From NCBI RefSeq assembly GCF_003846135.1, contig NZ_RHHM01000005.1:62001-126000 (forward strand): a DNA stretch of 64,000 nt. The letters are read 5' to 3'. Within the stretch, counting starts at the first letter, position 1, and each line of letters begins with the position of its first letter. The translations under genes and the position numbers were made by a program. Below the pieces are notes generated by a model. That model did not search any database, was not told the origin of the DNA, and worked only from the letters and a program-made list of their open reading frames with translations. This document shows positions 20,043-28,366 of this stretch, piece by piece. The DNA is from Erwinia psidii (GTDB taxonomy: Bacteria > Pseudomonadota > Gammaproteobacteria > Enterobacterales > Enterobacteriaceae).

Positions 20043-20339
20043 TCAAAATACCCGTTTGAAGGGTTTAACGGCAACCTGTCTGTAGACCCCTGCGGCAATA
20101 TAGGGATCATCCTGAGCCCAGGCCTGTGCAGCTTCCAGCGAGGAGAATTCGGCAATAATTGTCGAGCCGCTGAAACCCGCCGCGCCGGGGTCATTACTGT
20201 CTACTGCTGGCATTGGCCCGGCAACAATCAGTCTGCCTTCATCTTTAAGCAGCTGAAGACGAGCAAGATGGGCTGGGCGAACGGCAGCGCGTTTTTCCAG
20301 TGAATCACTGTTATCTTCCGCGTAAATTACGTAGAGCAT
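20043..20339 (-). CDS. yciI: YCII-domain protein YciI
   Basis: This 98-residue cytoplasmic protein has the YCII dimeric alpha/beta-barrel fold, with the segments [43 protein letters not shown] and [21 protein letters not shown]. Conserved His and Asp residues suggest a small catalytic or ligand pocket; the cellular reaction is not known. It is divergent from tonB, as in E. coli. Confidence 0.93.
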   Translation of the reverse strand: MLYVIYAEDNSDSLEKRAAVRPAHLARLQLLKDEGRLIVAGPMPAVDSNDPGAAGFSGSTIIAEFSSLEAAQAWAQDDPYIAAGVYRQVAVKPFKRVF

Positions 20340-20497
20340 GATGACAACTCCTGTGGATCAGTAAGATTGGGTTCTCACGGTAAGGGATCACCTGTCATTC
20401 TGCAAATGAAAGATATCTGTAAACGAAAGATATGTTTGGCTGCAAATCATCCAGTATTCATGCTGTTGTGTTTAAATGGCATCTGAAAACAGTGATG

Positions 20498-20527
20498 TTA
20501 TTGAAACTGATTGCTATTTGCATTTAA
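20498..20527 (+). promoter_or_regulatory. Probable Fur-controlled tonB promoter region
   Basis: The stretch around ATTGAAACTGATTGCTATTT, followed by GCATTTAAAC, closely resembles what I recall of the E. coli tonB Fur-box/promoter sequence and lies 33-62 bp before the tonB start. Iron repression by Fur is inferred from this resemblance. Confidence 0.55.
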
Positions 20528-20559
20528 ACTGGCGTTTCACTACTTTTCACAGACTGATT

Positions 20560-21315
20560 ATGACGACGCTGACTGAAGATTCCTTACCCCGCCGTATTTC
20601 ACTGCCAATGCTGTTTTCACTTGGACTGCATGCAACGGTGATCGGCGCCATACTCTATGCTTCTTATCACCAGAAAGTGAATATCCCCAAAGCGTCGCAG
20701 CCCATCAGCGTTTCCATGATTGCGCCAGAAGTGCAGCCAGAGCCTGCGCGGCAACCTGCTGTCGAACCGGCACCCACTCCCGAACCGGCACCTATTCCTG
20801 AACCGGCACCCATTCCCGAACCGGCACCGGTTCCTGAACCCGTAGCCATGCCTTTGCCAAAGCTAAAGCCAAAGCCGGAACATAAACCTAAACCGGTGAA
20901 GAAAGAGGTGGTGAAACCGAAGAAAGAGGTCAGGCCACATACCGTAGCGAAACAGGCATCGCCATTCAATGATGAAAGGCCGTCCACAGCGCCAAAGCCT
21001 TCCACAGCGCCAAAGACTTCATCAGCGTCTTCCTCGTCGATACCGGTTGGCCCAAAGCGTATCAGCGTTGCCAAGCCTGAATACCCAACCCGCGCTCAGG
21101 CCCTGGGTCTTGAAGGGAGCGTGCGGGTACAATTCGATGTGGACAGCACCGGTGGCGTGACCAATATCCGTATTCTCTCCGCTGAGCCTCGTAACATCTT
21201 CGAAAGGGATGTGCGTCTTGCGATGAAAAAATGGCGTTATGAACCCGGAAAGCCAGGAAAAGATTTGACTTTGAACATTGTCTTTAAACTGAAAGGCGGT
21301 ACGACGCTGGAATAA
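20560..21315 (+). CDS. tonB: Energy transducer TonB
   Basis: TonB couples the proton motive force, through ExbB-ExbD, to outer-membrane siderophore and cobalamin receptors. The start at 20560 gives 251 residues with the single N-terminal membrane anchor (about 14-36) carrying the SxxxH pair (Ser20, His24 in SLGLH) needed for ExbB contact. The spacer is a repetitive Glu-Pro region (EPAPTPEPAPIPEPAPIPEP) followed by a Lys-Pro region, which spans the periplasm. The C-terminal domain holds YPTRAQALGLEGSVRVQFDV and RDVRLAMKKWRYEPGKPG. exbB/exbD are not in this window. In-frame codons upstream of 20560 have no family support. Confidence 0.95.
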   Translation: MTTLTEDSLPRRISLPMLFSLGLHATVIGAILYASYHQKVNIPKASQPISVSMIAPEVQPEPARQPAVEPAPTPEPAPIPEPAPIPEPAPVPEPVAMPLPKLKPKPEHKPKPVKKEVVKPKKEVRPHTVAKQASPFNDERPSTAPKPSTAPKTSSASSSSIPVGPKRISVAKPEYPTRAQALGLEGSVRVQFDVDSTGGVTNIRILSAEPRNIFERDVRLAMKKWRYEPGKPGKDLTLNIVFKLKGGTTLE

Positions 21316-21318
21316 GTG

Positions 21319-21352
21319 GCCTGAAATTCGCGCCACAGAGCGCGAAACAGGC
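21319..21352. terminator. Hairpin between convergent tonB and yciA
   Basis: The inner arms TTCGCGC/GCGCGAA and the outer arms GCCTG/CAGGC form a long stem in the gap between the two convergent genes. The T tract is weak. Confidence 0.5.
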
Positions 21353-21392
21353 TAGCTATTTAACGTTAACGGCGTTTAACCCTGCTGTCTGG

Positions 21393-21812
21393 TCAGCCTG
21401 AGAAGTGACTTTTATCAGCTGGCAATGGGCGAGATTCTCCTTGTTGATCCACTGCAACATAAATAAACACCGCTTCCGTGGTGCAGTAGCGTAGTCCAAT
21501 TGGCTCTGATGAGACCTTCTTAATCCACACTTCAACATTAATGGTAACAGAGCTGCTCCCTGTACGGATGCAGCGTGCATAACAGCTCACCACATCACCG
21601 ACGGCAACGGGTTTGAGAAACGTCATGCCATCGACCCGAACGGTAACCACCCGTCCACCGGCAATTTCTTTTGCCAGGATGGCACCACCTATATCCATCT
21701 GAGACATAAGCCACCCGCCAAAAATATCGCCATTTGCGTTGGTATCGGCAGGCATGGCCAGCGTCCGTAGCACCATCTCGCCCTGTGGGAGTCGGTTATC
21801 AATATCACTCAT
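21393..21812 (-). CDS. yciA: Acyl-CoA thioesterase YciA
   Basis: YciA hydrolyses a broad range of acyl-CoAs to free acid and CoA. The 139-residue hot-dog-fold protein has the helix segment NANGDIFGGWLMSQMDIGGA (with the catalytic Asp) and the strands VVTVRVDGMTFLKPVAVGD and EVWIKKVSSEPIGLRYCTTEAVF. Full family length. It lies 58 bp downstream of yciB on the same strand, in the conserved tonB-yciA-yciB-yciC order. Confidence 0.95.
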   Translation of the reverse strand: MSDIDNRLPQGEMVLRTLAMPADTNANGDIFGGWLMSQMDIGGAILAKEIAGGRVVTVRVDGMTFLKPVAVGDVVSCYARCIRTGSSSVTINVEVWIKKVSSEPIGLRYCTTEAVFIYVAVDQQGESRPLPADKSHFSG

Positions 21813-21870
21813 GCTGTTGCTTCCGGCTGGTAGAGAGAGGGTGGCCCGACGATTATCGGGCGTTAAAGGA

Positions 21871-22407
21871 TTATTTTTCTTCCTGTGGCATCAGGCGATA
21901 GATATACAGGCCACTGATCAGGGTGAACAACAACGTCAGACCGGTTAAACCGAACACTTTAAAGTTAACCCAAAATGCCTGAGATAACCAAAAGGCGACA
22001 TAGATGTTGGCAAGTCCACAGGCGAGGAAAAAAGCCGCCCACGCAAGATTCAGCTTACGCCAGGCAAAATCAGGCAGTTTCAGTTCCTTACCCAGCATAC
22101 TTTGGATCAGCGGTTGCTCCATCCAGAAATGGCTGAACAACAGTGCCAGTGCGAACAGAGAATAAATCACCGTTACTTTCCATTTAATAAATTCGTCATT
22201 GTGGAAAACCAGCGTCAGCGTGCCGAACACCGCAACCAGCACAAAAGTGAAAATAGTCATCTTCTCAACTTTGCGGAACATCACCCAGCTGGCGATAAGC
22301 GCCAGCGCAGTTGCCACAATCAACGCACCTGACGCAACATAGATGTCATACAATTTGTAGAAAATAAAAAAAACTACCAGTGGAAGAAAATCAAATAACT
22401 GCTTCAT
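21871..22407 (-). CDS. yciB: Inner-membrane septation-related protein YciB (IspA/IspZ family)
   Basis: This 178-residue membrane protein of the YciB family has about five transmembrane helices. The E. coli protein affects cell-envelope synthesis and division, and the Shigella homologue was named intracellular septation protein A. The start at 22407 gives [23 protein letters not shown], matching the family; the frame extends nine codons further without support. Other landmarks are [14 protein letters not shown] and [22 protein letters not shown]. Confidence 0.95.
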   Translation of the reverse strand: MKQLFDFLPLVVFFIFYKLYDIYVASGALIVATALALIASWVMFRKVEKMTIFTFVLVAVFGTLTLVFHNDEFIKWKVTVIYSLFALALLFSHFWMEQPLIQSMLGKELKLPDFAWRKLNLAWAAFFLACGLANIYVAFWLSQAFWVNFKVFGLTGLTLLFTLISGLYIYRLMPQEEK

Positions 22408-22481
22408 AAAGGTTTCCAGATACCAGACAGACAAAACACCACGTTATTCGGTCACAGCGCACAGGAAGATGCGGCGGCAGA

Positions 22482-23216
22482 TCAACGCAACAGCATATAA
22501 AGGCGATAAAGATAGATTATCAGTATGGCTGAAATAAGGTTGCTCAGGGCGTTGAGCAGGACCGAAGCGATATTGGCAGGCAGAATGGTCAGCGAGGATG
22601 CCAGCAACACTACCGCCAGCTTCGCCATCAGCCAGACTGACACGCCGGGGGCAACCACCTTCATCTGACCCCAGACCAGAGACATGCTGGTTCGCATCGC
22701 CCTGAAGACACCGGTTTTTTCAGTAGTGAGAACTATCGGTGAAAGTGCCAGTACAATACTCAGAATAACGCCCGGAACGACCAGAACCATAAAGCCAAGT
22801 TGCACCACCAGCGTCATCAGAAACACCAGCAGCAGCAGGTGGGGCAGCATGGGGGCCGAGGTGCCAATTGCCCGCAGCGCGCTGACCCGTTGACCTGCCG
22901 ATACCATTGGGAGCAGGGTCAGCATGGCGCCCAGTAGCAGCGTATTACCTACCAGCGAGGCAAAGGTCCCCGCAGCAGAAGCACGCAACAGGATCCGCTG
23001 CTGATCGGTGGACATGTTCTGCACCATCTCCAACAGACTACCTGAACCGTTATCGCCGTCGGTGAGAATTGAAAGCTGATCCGCTCCAGGGGTCAGAGCA
23101 TGGCCAATCATAACGGTAATGAACGAACTCAGCAGTGATACCAGGGCAATAGTAATTAACTGATGGCGGAGAAAATTCCCCGTGTCACGGTATAACGAAC
23201 CTGCCGTGAAAGACAT
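22482..23216 (-). CDS. yciC: UPF0259 membrane protein YciC
   Basis: This 244-residue inner-membrane protein of the YciC family has about six hydrophobic helices, including LITIALVSLLSSFITVMIGHA near the N terminus and a long C-terminal pair. Function is not established. Upstream of yciB on the same strand (74-bp gap) and probably cotranscribed with yciB and yciA. In E. coli ompW-yciEFG follows; here the conserved order breaks immediately upstream of yciC. Confidence 0.92.
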   Translation of the reverse strand: MSFTAGSLYRDTGNFLRHQLITIALVSLLSSFITVMIGHALTPGADQLSILTDGDNGSGSLLEMVQNMSTDQQRILLRASAAGTFASLVGNTLLLGAMLTLLPMVSAGQRVSALRAIGTSAPMLPHLLLLVFLMTLVVQLGFMVLVVPGVILSIVLALSPIVLTTEKTGVFRAMRTSMSLVWGQMKVVAPGVSVWLMAKLAVVLLASSLTILPANIASVLLNALSNLISAILIIYLYRLYMLLR

Positions 23217-23239
23217 GTACTCTCCTTGAAGAACCAGTA

Positions 23240-23645
23240 TTAGCGATCCGGGGATTGTACATTGTCTGATGCCAACCTGGCACCCTGACTTACATAACTT
23301 TCTATTAAAGGAGGCCCGGTAAGTACCAACCGCGGCGGCAGACCATATTGTGCTCTGGCGCGATCGCAGGCCTGGTTGTGTTGACTGTTTTCCCCTGATG
23401 GAGAAAAGTCACGACACAACTGGGGTCGCTGCGCATAGACGCTACAGGACACACAACCATCAATTTGCCTTCCGGCGCCACGCCGCGTGGTGAACGGTTA
23501 TTGGTTTTCCCGCATGTTTCGCATAAAAAGATTCAGTGATTCGGTGAAATACCTCCGCCATCATCGGGTTTCGACCAGTAAACGACACGCGGAAATGAGC
23601 GCAACAGGCGCCGCAGTGAACACAGGGATTTAAGCGTTTCGCTCA
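23240..23645 (-). pseudogene. ykgJ: ykgJ pseudogene (cysteine-cluster protein), multiple frameshifts
   Basis: Pieces of a YkgJ-type zinc/iron-chelating cysteine protein occur in order but in three frames. NPCVHCGACCAHFRVSF is followed by YWSKPDDGGGISP in a second frame. ITESFYAKHAGKP is back in the first frame. CSVYAQRPQLCRDFSPSGEN and ACDRARAQYGLPP, at 23240-23452, are in the third. Intact YkgJ proteins are about 110 residues. At least three indels are needed to restore it, which argues for real decay over a single sequencing error. It lies between yciC and the effector gene. Confidence 0.8.
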
Positions 23646-23883
23646 TCTGATTGCCAGCCCCTTTGGGGCTTCGAGCCAAAATCACATGGATGGAGGGCAG
23701 TAACATAATCGGGCGTTTTTTTCTGCAAGCGCATTGTTAGCCGTGTTCAGCCTGGCAGGCTGCTGTGTATTAATTTTTTGTTTTAATTGCTTTTTGTTGG
23801 ATTTTTTGCGGGGCGTCTGACCACCCGGCCAATGGGGGACCGGGGAATGCCACAGTGGCACAGCGATTTCTTGTGCCCAGGTA
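23646..23883. other. Spacer downstream of the effector gene
   Basis: About 240 bp containing small inverted repeats (AGCCCC/GGGGCT near 23655; TGCCACAGTGGCA at 23848-23860) but no gene and no convincing terminator. Confidence 0.4.
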
Positions 23884-25098
23884 TCAAAGTACCGGTTTCC
23901 AGTGCATCAGCAGGTCTTCGCGCAACATACTCAGGGCTGTTTTCTGTGTCTTAAGGTCGGCCGCAAAGAATGCGGCATCGAACACGTCCCCCATTCTTTG
24001 TTTACTGGCTTGAGCCTGGCGTTGCATCCGGTTCGCCTGATCCGGTGAGATATCTGAGTAGCTGAATACCGGCAGCATATTATGAGTCGACGTACCCGGA
24101 AGGGGCTGACCGGCGGCGAGTAACGCCCCGGCGTAGCACTCGGCAAGGTGCTGACCACCACGCAACTGGCCGGCTAACCACATCTGCGATTCTGTTCGCT
24201 GTGACGCAACCTGCGGATAAATCTGTGCCGCGGCGCTGGAAACTTTTCGGATCGCGTCGTCGTCACCGCTGAAAAAAGCACGGTGCAGGGTGTCTTCCCC
24301 CACTTTTTTTTCAATATCCTGTGCGGCCTGGGGCCACGACTTACCGGAGGGCAGTTTGAAGGTGTGATAGGCGTCTTTACCCGAATGCCAGAACCGGCGG
24401 GTACTGGGCACTTTTTCCGTCAGATGCGTGGTGAGACCTTCATTCATTGCCTGCCATGAGGGATGTTTTTCGTTACGCGCCCGGAATTCGGGATGGGTAT
24501 AGCAGTGCACAAACTCATGTGCGGCAACCTCCGCGGGCGGTGTTTGCAACTGAATATTATTACTCAGTTCAACCAGCGATTTTCCGGGGTACCAGCGCCC
24601 CTGGACATTTGACGGAAGAGAGTGTGTTATTTCCGCTCTGGCACCGTAGCAGGGACTGTCATCAGGAATATAGTGACTGTAGCGGTCGATGACCGAGTGG
24701 TTGCCTGTCTGCAAATGTTCAGCAGTGGCGCGCTGTGCCAGATTGATCGCTGCCCATAGCGTACCGCCGGGATCTTTGGCGAAATCTCCGGGATAAGTGG
24801 CTACCCGGTGTCCGGCCAGCAGTGCCAGACTGCCAGTCATCAGTTTGGCAAAAAGGGTAATGGGGTTTGTGGACGCCGGCTGGTTTTGTCGGCAGGCGTC
24901 CGGGGCGACGCGTTGTACCGTCTGGTCAGTCGATGCTGTCGGCGTTGATCCTGAGGCATGCAGCCGCAGGTTCGACGGCGAATCCAGTGGCGGTAGTGCC
25001 TGCTGACCCCGTGCGGCATCCATACGCATCGGCAGCGGATGGTTATTGCTGACGGCATTCGTGGAGGCGACTTCGCCTGTGGAGTTAATTTTATTCAT
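23884..25098 (-). CDS. Predicted type III secreted zinc-metalloprotease effector
   Basis: This 404-residue protein is probably injected into host cells by the Hrp type III system and acts there as a protease. The first 80 residues are rich in Ser, Thr, Asn and Pro with few acidic residues and no classical signal peptide, as in type III effectors. The centre has a zinc-protease motif HEFVH (194-198) and a downstream Glu220 in AMNEGLTTH, fitting an HExxH...E (gluzincin-like) site. The C-terminal 150 residues are helical and Gln/Ala rich. The ATG at 25098 has AAGGA nine bases upstream, overlapping the stop codon of the chaperone gene, so translation is coupled. A hrp box precedes the pair. The exact effector family is not identified; HopH1/NleD-type M91 proteases are an analogy only. 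Confidence 0.8.
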   Translation of the reverse strand: MNKINSTGEVASTNAVSNNHPLPMRMDAARGQQALPPLDSPSNLRLHASGSTPTASTDQTVQRVAPDACRQNQPASTNPITLFAKLMTGSLALLAGHRVATYPGDFAKDPGGTLWAAINLAQRATAEHLQTGNHSVIDRYSHYIPDDSPCYGARAEITHSLPSNVQGRWYPGKSLVELSNNIQLQTPPAEVAAHEFVHCYTHPEFRARNEKHPSWQAMNEGLTTHLTEKVPSTRRFWHSGKDAYHTFKLPSGKSWPQAAQDIEKKVGEDTLHRAFFSGDDDAIRKVSSAAAQIYPQVASQRTESQMWLAGQLRGGQHLAECYAGALLAAGQPLPGTSTHNMLPVFSYSDISPDQANRMQRQAQASKQRMGDVFDAAFFAADLKTQKTALSMLREDLLMHWKPVL

Positions 25099-25110
25099 GT
25101 TTACCGTTCC

Positions 25111-25503
25111 TTAGCTGAAGGTCAGCCGCTGTGCTGCCTGACGCAACGCCATTGCCGTGGCGGAGAAATTGGCCAGAAGACTTTCAAATCGCGTTTTGCT
25201 CAGGGTGCTCAGTACCTGCTCGTAGGAATAAACCAGCGTTTTTTCATCGGGATTGATTGTCAATGCGCCCCCACGCAACCGCAGACCGGGGAAAGCATAG
25301 GCCAGCATTTTTCTGAGCAGCAGATCGTCCTGCGGGGTATTTTGCAGTGGGGTGATTTCAGCGAGAAAGGTCAGCGATGGGCCATTGACATACAGGGTAA
25401 GGGGGATGCCATCAGGTGAGTCAACGGCATGTATTCCCACATTGCCAGAGTCAGTGTGCTGAAGATCGTTAAAAAGTTTCTGCGACGCAAAATAGTTGCT
25501 CAT
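25111..25503 (-). CDS. CesT-like type III secretion chaperone
   Basis: This roughly 130-residue cytoplasmic protein has the size and pattern of class I effector chaperones: an N-terminal helix (SNYFASQKLFNDLQ), alternating strands (GIPLTLYVNGPSLTFLAEIT), a conserved-looking LLLRKMLAYAFPGLRLRGGAL segment, and a C-terminal helix. It probably binds the effector encoded 12 bp downstream and keeps it secretion-competent. The start is uncertain. ATG 25503 gives the usual chaperone length but lacks a ribosome-binding site. TTG 25602, with GGAG seven bases upstream, would add 33 residues. The gene is first in a two-gene operon behind a hrp box. Confidence 0.75.
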   Translation of the reverse strand: MSNYFASQKLFNDLQHTDSGNVGIHAVDSPDGIPLTLYVNGPSLTFLAEITPLQNTPQDDLLLRKMLAYAFPGLRLRGGALTINPDEKTLVYSYEQVLSTLSKTRFESLLANFSATAMALRQAAQRLTFS

Positions 25504-25639
25504 GATGGTAACGGCACCGGTAAAATTTGGAATCTGGCACACACGACATGTGCTAAAAAGAAGACCGAAAGCGTGTTTCGCCGGGAAAAATATCTCAGCC
25601 AAACCTGCTCTCCAATCCCTGTGCTAAACGCTGTTTTGG

Positions 25640-25668
25640 TATGTGGTAAGGGATAGCAGGAAAGTTCC
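25640..25668 (-). promoter_or_regulatory. hrp box (HrpL-dependent promoter)
   Basis: Read on the minus strand the sequence is GGAACT, 16 bases, then CCACATA. The published consensus is GGAACC-N15/16-CCACNNA, so only one base differs (C to T, a commonly tolerated change) and the spacing is exact. It lies 137 bp before the ATG (38 bp before the TTG) of the chaperone gene and points at it. This implies transcription by the ECF sigma factor HrpL. No other hrp box was found by eye in the window. Confidence 0.85.
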
Positions 25669-25807
25669 CTGAATAAAGATCATGGTCACGGGGCAGTATT
25701 TTAAGGGGTTCTGCGGCGCGTATGGCACAGCGAACAGCCCAAGGGGGAAGCGTAAAACGGCCAGCAGTCATCTTCTGCACGCCACAGAAGTGGCGCCTGG
25801 CCAGCAA

Positions 25808-25834
25808 CAAAAAAGGCGCAAAAATGCGCCTTTT
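25808..25834. terminator. Bidirectional terminator between the BON lipoprotein gene and the hrp cassette
   Basis: AAAAGGCGCA and TGCGCCTTTT pair around AAA, with A and T runs on the two sides. It ends the BON gene on the minus strand and insulates the hrp-box operon. Confidence 0.8.
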
Positions 25835-25849
25835 ATCGTTTATCACAAC

Positions 25850-26164
25850 TTACTTAATCTGCATTTTGTTGGTCACTGAAGTAACACCTTTCACGCTGCG
25901 GGTGAGAGAAACGGCACGATTAGCCATTTGTGGTGAGCTGACAAATCCACTCAGCTGAACGCGGCCTTTAAAGGTTTCGACGTTAATTTCAGTGGATTTT
26001 AATGAATCATCCTGCAGCAATTGCGTTTTAACTTTGGTAGTGATCACCGTGTCATCAAGATAACCGCCGGTGCCTTCCTGCGTTTTTGTCGGCGCACAGG
26101 CGCTGACAGAAAGCGCCACAACTGCCGCAACAACCATACTTGTCAGAATTTTCATCAACTTCAT
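25850..26164 (-). CDS. BON-domain lipoprotein (OsmY-like)
   Basis: This 104-residue protein has a lipoprotein signal ending in the lipobox LSVSAC, so it should be lipidated and periplasm-facing. It carries one BON domain (about 38-104: DDTVITTKVKTQLLQDD, INVETFKGRVQLSGFVSS, ANRAVSLTRSVKGVTSVTNK). BON domains are thought to bind phospholipid surfaces; relatives include OsmY and DolP, which support envelope integrity. E. coli has no such gene next to trpA, where yciEFG-ompW lie. Monocistronic, with its own terminator. Start ATG 26164 or the in-frame ATG three codons later. Confidence 0.88.
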   Translation of the reverse strand: MKLMKILTSMVVAAVVALSVSACAPTKTQEGTGGYLDDTVITTKVKTQLLQDDSLKSTEINVETFKGRVQLSGFVSSPQMANRAVSLTRSVKGVTSVTNKMQIK

Positions 26165-26276
26165 TGTTTTCTCCCTGCCATTTACCCATTGGCCTTCGCC
26201 GTTATTACAGATTTGCTCTGTAAAAGAAGCTTAGCTCCGGGGACGGAATTAGCAATGTGGAGTAGTAAAAACGGCT

Positions 26277-26312
26277 GAAAAATAGTGCCTTACCGGTAAA
26301 AAGTAGGGCACT
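26277..26312 (-). terminator. Terminator after the trp operon
   Basis: On the minus strand AGTGCC pairs with GGCACT across a 17-base loop and is followed by ATTTTT. It lies about 10 bp after the trpA stop. Confidence 0.6.
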
Positions 26313-26321
26313 CAACGACGG

Positions 26322-27128
26322 TTAGCGGGTGGCGGCTTTCAGGCTGGCGACAAAGCTTTTCAGCTCCGCCAGCAAGGCGGGCGGATTGGCGTGATTTTTT
26401 TCAATAATTCTGACAATCGCCGAGCCGGAGATGGCGCCAGCTGCACCTGCTTCAATGGCCTGTTTTACCTGGGCTGGCTCAGAAATGCCAAAACCCTGGA
26501 TCGGTGGGGCGGCATTAAACTCCCGCAGTCGCGTGACCAGATGTTGCAGAGACAGACTTTCACCACGTTGTTCTACACCGGTCACCCCGGCGCGCGACAG
26601 CAGATAGGTATAGCCACGACCATGAGAGGCGATCTCACGCAGAAGATCGTCATCAGCATTGGGTGGGCAGATAAAAATTGGCGCAATATTATGCCGCATG
26701 GCTGACTGGCGGAATGGGGCAGACTCTTCAACCGGCACATCCGCCACCAGTACGGAATCAATACCGACCTGCTCGCAACGGGTATAGAAGTTATCAATGC
26801 CATTAGAAAAGACCAGATTTGCGTACATCAACAAACCAATCGGGATTTCAGGATATTTCTGGCGCACGGCACTCAACAGTTCAAAACAATGTGACGGTGT
26901 CACGCCAGAAGCAAAGGCGCGCAGGGTCGCGTTCTGGATAGTTGGGCCGTCGGCCAGCGGATCGGAAAAGGGGATGCCCAGCTCCAGCGCATCGGCTCCA
27001 CCTTCGATCAGCGCATCAATAATTTGCAGCGAAAGCTCCGGCGTCGGATCGCCAAGGATAACAAAGGGAACAAAAGCGCCTTCTTTACTGGCGCTCAGAC
27101 GTTTAAACAGCTGATCATAGCGTTCCAT
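26322..27128 (-). CDS. trpA: Tryptophan synthase alpha chain
   Basis: TrpA cleaves indole-3-glycerol phosphate to indole and glyceraldehyde-3-phosphate and passes indole to TrpB through a tunnel. The 268-residue TIM barrel has the catalytic residues Glu49 and Asp60 in [13 protein letters not shown], and the phosphate-binding segments [10 protein letters not shown] and [12 protein letters not shown]. Its ATG overlaps the trpB stop by one base (TGATG), so translation is coupled, suiting the alpha2-beta2 stoichiometry. Last gene of the operon. Confidence 0.98.
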   Translation of the reverse strand: MERYDQLFKRLSASKEGAFVPFVILGDPTPELSLQIIDALIEGGADALELGIPFSDPLADGPTIQNATLRAFASGVTPSHCFELLSAVRQKYPEIPIGLLMYANLVFSNGIDNFYTRCEQVGIDSVLVADVPVEESAPFRQSAMRHNIAPIFICPPNADDDLLREIASHGRGYTYLLSRAGVTGVEQRGESLSLQHLVTRLREFNAAPPIQGFGISEPAQVKQAIEAGAAGAISGSAIVRIIEKNHANPPALLAELKSFVASLKAATR

Positions 27129-28318
27129 CAGATTTCTCCTTTGGCTGTCAGAATATCATGGACGGTGAAAATATCTTTGTCGCCACGCCCCGAAAGGTTA
27201 ACCACCAGAAGTTGCTCTTTTTCCGGGGCCTCGCGCATCATTCTCAGCGCATGAGCCAGCGCATGGGAAGATTCCAGCGCCGGAATAATGCCCTCGCTGC
27301 GACACAGTATCTTGAACGCATCCAGCGCCTCTTCATCGGTCACTGAGACGTAATCGGCACGACCGCTGCTGTTAAGATGGGCGTGCTGTGGTCCGACCGA
27401 CGGAAAATCCAGCCCCGCAGAAATGGAATAGGACTCTTCAATCTGTCCGTCTTCTGTCTGCATCATTGGTGCTTTCATGCCAAAGTAGATACCGACCCGC
27501 CCATGCTTGAGCGGTGCACCGTGTTCGCCGGAGTCAATACCGTGCCCGGCAGGTTCAACGCCGATCAGGCCAACCGCAGGTTCATCAATAAAGTCGGCAA
27601 ACATGCCAATTGCATTGGACCCGCCGCCAACACAGGCAATCACCGCGTCCGGGAGGCGACCCTCTTTTTCCTGTATCTGTGATTTGGTTTCTTCACCGAT
27701 CATCCGCTGGAATTCCCTTACGATGGTTGGAAACGGGTGCGGACCCGCCGCGGTACCCAGCATGTAGTGAGCACTTTCATAGCTGCCGGACCAGTCACGT
27801 AATGCCTCATTACAGGCATCTTTCAGCGTAGAGGAACCACTGTGCACCGGGATCACCTCAGCCCCCATCAGCTTCATGCGGAATACGTTAGGTGACTGAC
27901 GTTCAATGTCTTTTGCGCCCATGTAAATACGGCACTTCAGACCAAGCAGGGCGCTGGCCAGCGCTGACGCCACGCCATGCTGACCGGCGCCCGTTTCGGC
28001 GATAATTTCGTTTTTACCCATGCGTTTCGCCAACAGGGCCTGGCCTAATACCTGGTTGGTTTTGTGCGCACCGCCATGGAGCAGATCTTCACGTTTAAGA
28101 TAGAGCCGGGTTTTTGTCCCCTTGGTCAAATTCTGACATAAGGTCAGCGCTGTCGGACGGCCTGCATAGTTCTTCAGCAGATCGTTGAACTCAGCCTGAA
28201 AGGCAGGGTCACGCTGTGCGCTGACAAAAGCCTCTTCCAACTGACGCAGGGCGGGCATAAGGATTTGCGGCACGTACATGCCACCAAATTCGCCAAAATA
28301 GGGGTTCAGTAAGGTCAT
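27128..28318 (-). CDS. trpB: Tryptophan synthase beta chain
   Basis: TrpB joins indole with serine to give tryptophan using pyridoxal phosphate. The 396-residue sequence has the PLP lysine Lys87 in HGGAHKTNQ, the phosphate-binding loop [12 protein letters not shown], the segment [11 protein letters not shown], and LEPxHA-type [11 protein letters not shown] near the C terminus. Full family length. It follows trpC by a 48-bp spacer and overlaps trpA by one base. Confidence 0.98.
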   Translation of the reverse strand: MTLLNPYFGEFGGMYVPQILMPALRQLEEAFVSAQRDPAFQAEFNDLLKNYAGRPTALTLCQNLTKGTKTRLYLKREDLLHGGAHKTNQVLGQALLAKRMGKNEIIAETGAGQHGVASALASALLGLKCRIYMGAKDIERQSPNVFRMKLMGAEVIPVHSGSSTLKDACNEALRDWSGSYESAHYMLGTAAGPHPFPTIVREFQRMIGEETKSQIQEKEGRLPDAVIACVGGGSNAIGMFADFIDEPAVGLIGVEPAGHGIDSGEHGAPLKHGRVGIYFGMKAPMMQTEDGQIEESYSISAGLDFPSVGPQHAHLNSSGRADYVSVTDEEALDAFKILCRSEGIIPALESSHALAHALRMMREAPEKEQLLVVNLSGRGDKDIFTVHDILTAKGEI

Positions 28319-28366
28319 AATGCTTCTCTTTTCGCTAAACGAAGCAGCCAGAGCTGCTCCATACGG

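Noticed and set aside
19845-20303. A 152-codon plus-strand frame overlapping yciI
   Set aside because: Half of it is antisense to yciI, it has no family features and no plausible C terminus.
20740-20900. Short tandem repeats that might be a CRISPR or VNTR array
   Set aside because: They encode the Glu-Pro and Lys-Pro spacer of TonB, a normal feature of the protein. No CRISPR array is visible anywhere in the window.
25595-25846. An 83-codon minus-strand frame upstream of the chaperone
   Set aside because: It crosses both the terminator and the hrp box, so it is not expected to be translated.
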